Source of the DNA: Caenorhabditis remanei
Taxonomy: Eukaryota; Nematoda; Chromadorea; Rhabditida; Rhabditidae
Assembly (NCBI RefSeq): GCF_010183535.1
Contig: NC_071330.1
Span: forward strand, 8,661,717-8,725,716
Reading direction: 5' to 3'
Length of the DNA stretch: 64,000 nt
Below the pieces are notes generated by a model, which was given only the letters and a program-made list of their open reading frames with translations, was not told the DNA's origin and searched no databases. Positions 61,593 to 64,000 of this stretch are shown here, piece by piece; the stretch's first letter is position 1, and every line of letters begins with the position of its first letter. A program made the position numbers and the translations under genes.

Positions 61593-61721
61593 ACGGATGA
61601 ACAGTTGACCTTCACCTTCTATAAACCTATCGTTTTCGAGTTTTCTTTATCAAATCAGAGATATTATTTTCAGAATCAGTTACTCGCTCCTCGTGTTTAA
61701 ATCGGCGAGTCGCTGTTCCAA

Positions 61722-62093
61722 ATGTTCTCGACCAGAGGGGTACTCCTTTTGCTGTCCTTGATGGCTGCCGTAGCGGCATTCGGGCTTTTTTCAAGACCGG
61801 CTCCAATCACTCGAGATACTATCCGACCACCACGTGCCAAACACGGATCGCTCAAATTATGCCCACCAGGTCATTTGTCTCAACCCAATACTATATTTAT
61901 ATCGAAAATTACAGGAGGTGCTTCATTCCTCGACGCATTCAATCTGATCTGCCCAATGCGACGACGCCGTAGGAGTGTATCAGAAAACTACAATGATGGT
62001 GGTGGTAGTCTTCTGGGCAGAACAATGAACATGTGCTGTGAGACTGGTTGTGAATTCACCGACATCTTTGCCATCTGCAACCCATTCGGATGA
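61722..62093 (+). CDS. ins-17: Insulin-like peptide INS-17
   Basis: The gene has two exons, 61722-61869 and 61915-62093, giving 108 aa. Residues 1-19 form a signal peptide (LLLLSLMAAVAAFG). The B-chain-like segment is KLCPPGGASFLDAFNLICPM. A basic processing site (RRRRR) and a short C-peptide-like linker follow. The A-chain-like segment is TMNMCCETGCEFTDIFAICN, with CC-x3-C-x8-C spacing; together these give the six canonical insulin cysteines. It would be a secreted ligand for the DAF-2-type receptor. The 45-bp intron (donor GTCATT) is a multiple of three with no stop, so an unspliced message still reads through. AATAAA is at 62131. The gene is convergent with rps-1, the same pairing I recall in C. 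elegans. Confidence 0.92.
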   Translation: MFSTRGVLLLLSLMAAVAAFGLFSRPAPITRDTIRPPRAKHGSLKLCPPGHLSQPNTIFISKITGGASFLDAFNLICPMRRRRRSVSENYNDGGGSLLGRTMNMCCETGCEFTDIFAICNPFG

Positions 62094-62369
62094 AACTTTC
62101 CCTGTTATTTCCCTCTTCGCCTGAGCTCTAAATAAAAACGTCTTTTCTTAAACTTCTATCATCCATCTCCTACCACCATGCGCCAGCTCGATACCCTAAA
62201 CCCCGTCTTGTGTGTAAATTTCGCTCATGCTTGTTGGGTCTAGATCTCATAAATGTTTCGTTAACAAAAACAAAGTGTTGAATTTGCAGAATTGTGATGA
62301 ATGTGACTATAACATATAATTCAATTATAACATTTATCGCAATGCGATATAACAATGAAGTTATAAAAG
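62094..62369. other. Convergent 3' region between ins-17 and rps-1
   Basis: This holds the ins-17 3' UTR with AATAAA at 62131-62136 and the rps-1 3' UTR on the opposite strand. No gene is seen. Confidence 0.55.
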
Positions 62370-63235
62370 TTAGACTTCTTGTTGGACTGGTGGCTCGTAG
62401 TCGTCTGGACGATCAACCTTCTCACCGTCGGCTCCAACAGTCATAGATTCTCCGTGCAAGTCGTGGAGTCTTCCTAGGTCGATCTTCGGTCTCTTGATGA
62501 TCTTGACCTTACGGATGTACACTTCCTGGAGTGGGTAAAGCTTGGAGCAGGTCTTCTCAATGTCCTTTCCAATAGAGTCTGGGATGAGTTTGCTAACGAC
62601 CTCTTTAAGGTCACATCCAGTCACCTGAAAGCAATACTGATGTACACATAACAAAAATATGTAACATACCTCTTTCTCGATGCAAGAGATCATCTCTGAA
62701 CGGATCTTGCGGATCTTGGAAGTCTTGGTGTAAGAAGTCTTCTTAACTTGGTTGGCGGACTTCTTGGTGAAGGCGATAACGAAAACACGGAGGGTGTATC
62801 CATCGGTAGTCTTGACGGCGGTGTTAGCCTCGATAAGAGTGTGCCACTTCTTGACGATGGAGCACAACTTGTCGTGAGTCATCGACATAGCGTGGAAGTT
62901 AGTGAGAACGTTCTTTCCTTGGACATCCTCAGCAATGAGCTTGAACTTTCTGAAGTCGGCTTCAGAGTTGTTCAAATCTCCGAGGGAGACCTCAAACACA
63001 CGCCCCTTAAGTCCCTCAGAAGCGATCTTGGTTCCTTGGGTTCTGTTGATGAGGGTCTTTCCGACCTAAAATAGAAACATCATTAAATACTTAGTAGATA
63101 ACTAAATCTTACTTGACGGGTGTTGAACATGTTTGGGGCCTTGATGTCATACCATTCCTTGCGGGAGAATGGGTCCACGGCCTTCTTCTTACCTCCCTTC
63201 TTTCCCATCTTGTTATTATTCTTTCCGACCGCCAT
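62370..63235 (-). CDS. rps-1: Small ribosomal subunit protein eS1 (RPS3A family)
   Basis: The gene has three exons: 63235-63113, 63065-62670 and 62624-62370. They give 257 aa, the C. elegans RPS-1 length. The N-terminus [20 protein letters not shown] and the core [34 protein letters not shown] and [20 protein letters not shown] are near-invariant eS1 sequence. It is a structural protein of the cytosolic 40S subunit near the mRNA exit. A TTTCAG acceptor about 28 bases before the ATG (on the minus strand) suggests SL1 trans-splicing. The codons look strongly biased, as expected for a highly expressed gene. The plus-strand frame at 62748-63074 is only its antisense shadow. Confidence 0.97.
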
Positions 63236-64000
63236 GATTGAAGCGGATTGATACCAAGCTGTTTCTGAAACGAAAATTATAAATCCGTTCCTGGGAAATG
63301 CCGGCAAATAAAGACTTCAGTGAAGTTAGCTCAAAATGAGCAATGGCGAAAAAGAATTTGTGATACATTGAACGTTTCAAAAAGTAAAAATTACTGAAAA
63401 AATTGTTAGACTCGGTAAAAACGAAAGGAAAAAGTGGAAGAAGTCCTAAAATATTTGCAAAAGTTTAGTTGCGTCGCAAGTGTATGCCATACACTCCGCT
63501 TGACGCTCCACAATGTCGTTTACCGTAGTCCCGGCGCGTGAGGAGGCATCTTCTCAAACAGACTCTCGTTTTCGTCCGTTCCTGCGCACATTCTAGTCGC
63601 GGTCTCAGATTTTTTTGAGAAAATAATCTGAAAGACGAATCGGTCATATTTCCCACTGTGTCCGAAGCTAGAGCTTTACAAAGAATGCACAGTCAATTAA
63701 AAATTATAGGCCAAAGCTTGCAGTCAGCTCTAGGCGTTCAACCGAAAAGTTCAAAATTTGTCAAGTTAGCTACGTTGTTTCTTCGATCCCAATCAGTTTA
63801 CATCATTCATTGTTCATCTCTCGCAGCCAAAAACCCGTATAGAACGAATATTATGTTCGAAAACTATCCTGGCGGATAGAAAATCGATAAAAACTCGATT
63901 GCAATGCATTCTTTTTGGCGCCGCCGTTCTTCTATCTTCCCGCTCACCGGGTTTCCGCCAGATATTTAGTCTTCGATTAAACAAAGTGTGTTTTGAGTAT
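63236..64000. other. rps-1 upstream region and right edge
   Basis: This holds the rps-1 promoter side. Opposite-strand frames at 63465-63656 (-) and 63658-63879 (+) face away from each other but show no recognised domain. I call no gene. GC-richer stretches at 63480-63600 and 63915-63960 could be promoter sequence for a gene beyond the right edge. Confidence 0.35.

Noticed and set aside
62748..63074. 108-aa plus-strand frame over rps-1
   Set aside because: It is the exact antisense of the highly biased rps-1 exon 2.
1..64000. CRISPR array, bacterial defence system, prophage or plasmid features
   Set aside because: All genes are spliced nematode genes. The repeats found are foldbacks or minisatellites, not spacer arrays.

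Overview
The window is nuclear DNA of a Caenorhabditis-type nematode. It has short 40-70 bp introns ending in TTTTCAG, trans-splice-type acceptors a few bases before start codons, AT-rich introns and TTAGGC telomere-type hexamers. The recognisable genes include orthologues of cdh-4, cct-5, atf-7, ins-17 and rps-1. From memory, all five lie on C. elegans chromosome III, so this is probably the corresponding chromosome of a Caenorhabditis species; I cannot tell which one. Gene models were assembled by hand from splice signals. All eleven exon sets sum to a multiple of three.

Layout. 0-2.6 kb: no confident gene; a repeat block contains a telomere-like minisatellite. 2.6-4.4 kb (-): a PTB/PID-domain adaptor of 364 aa. 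6.0-6.8 kb (-): a two-CDGSH mitochondrial Fe-S protein (CISD3 type). It is divergent from 7.4-8.8 kb (+), mitochondrial ribosomal protein S34. 9.6-11.6 kb (+): a UDP-glucuronosyltransferase. 11.9-13.7 kb (+): a CK1/TTBK-like protein kinase. 14.2-29.5 kb (-): a giant Fat-like cadherin (cdh-4, about 4350 aa, 20 coding exons). 29.5-36.4 kb: a 6.9 kb shared upstream region between cdh-4 and cct-5, with a LINE remnant, an E-box cluster and heat-shock-element-like sites. 36.4-45.7 kb (+): cct-5, split by a 6.93 kb second intron that holds two GC-rich foldback elements and an antisense ORF. 46.1-52.8 kb (+): atf-7, a bZIP factor with two alternative first exons and a large repeat insertion in an intron. 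52.8-61.6 kb: gene-poor, with a 777 bp near-perfect foldback, a decayed mariner transposon and a tRNA-like fragment. 61.7-62.1 kb (+): ins-17, insulin-like. 62.4-63.2 kb (-): rps-1, small ribosomal subunit protein eS1. 63.2-64 kb: rps-1 upstream sequence with no further gene called.

The genes are mostly independent housekeeping or signalling genes: translation (rps-1, MRPS34), protein folding (cct-5), detoxification (UGT), adhesion (cdh-4) and stress/immune transcription (atf-7). They do not form a pathway. The unusual content is non-coding. It comprises a set of GC-rich inverted-repeat elements with GGCCCG cores inserted in introns of expressed genes, a perfect 114 bp palindrome built from a GGCTAACTCCC unit, and a 24 bp minisatellite with two TTAGGC hexamers per unit. 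I found no CRISPR, operon-encoded defence system or virus-like gene.
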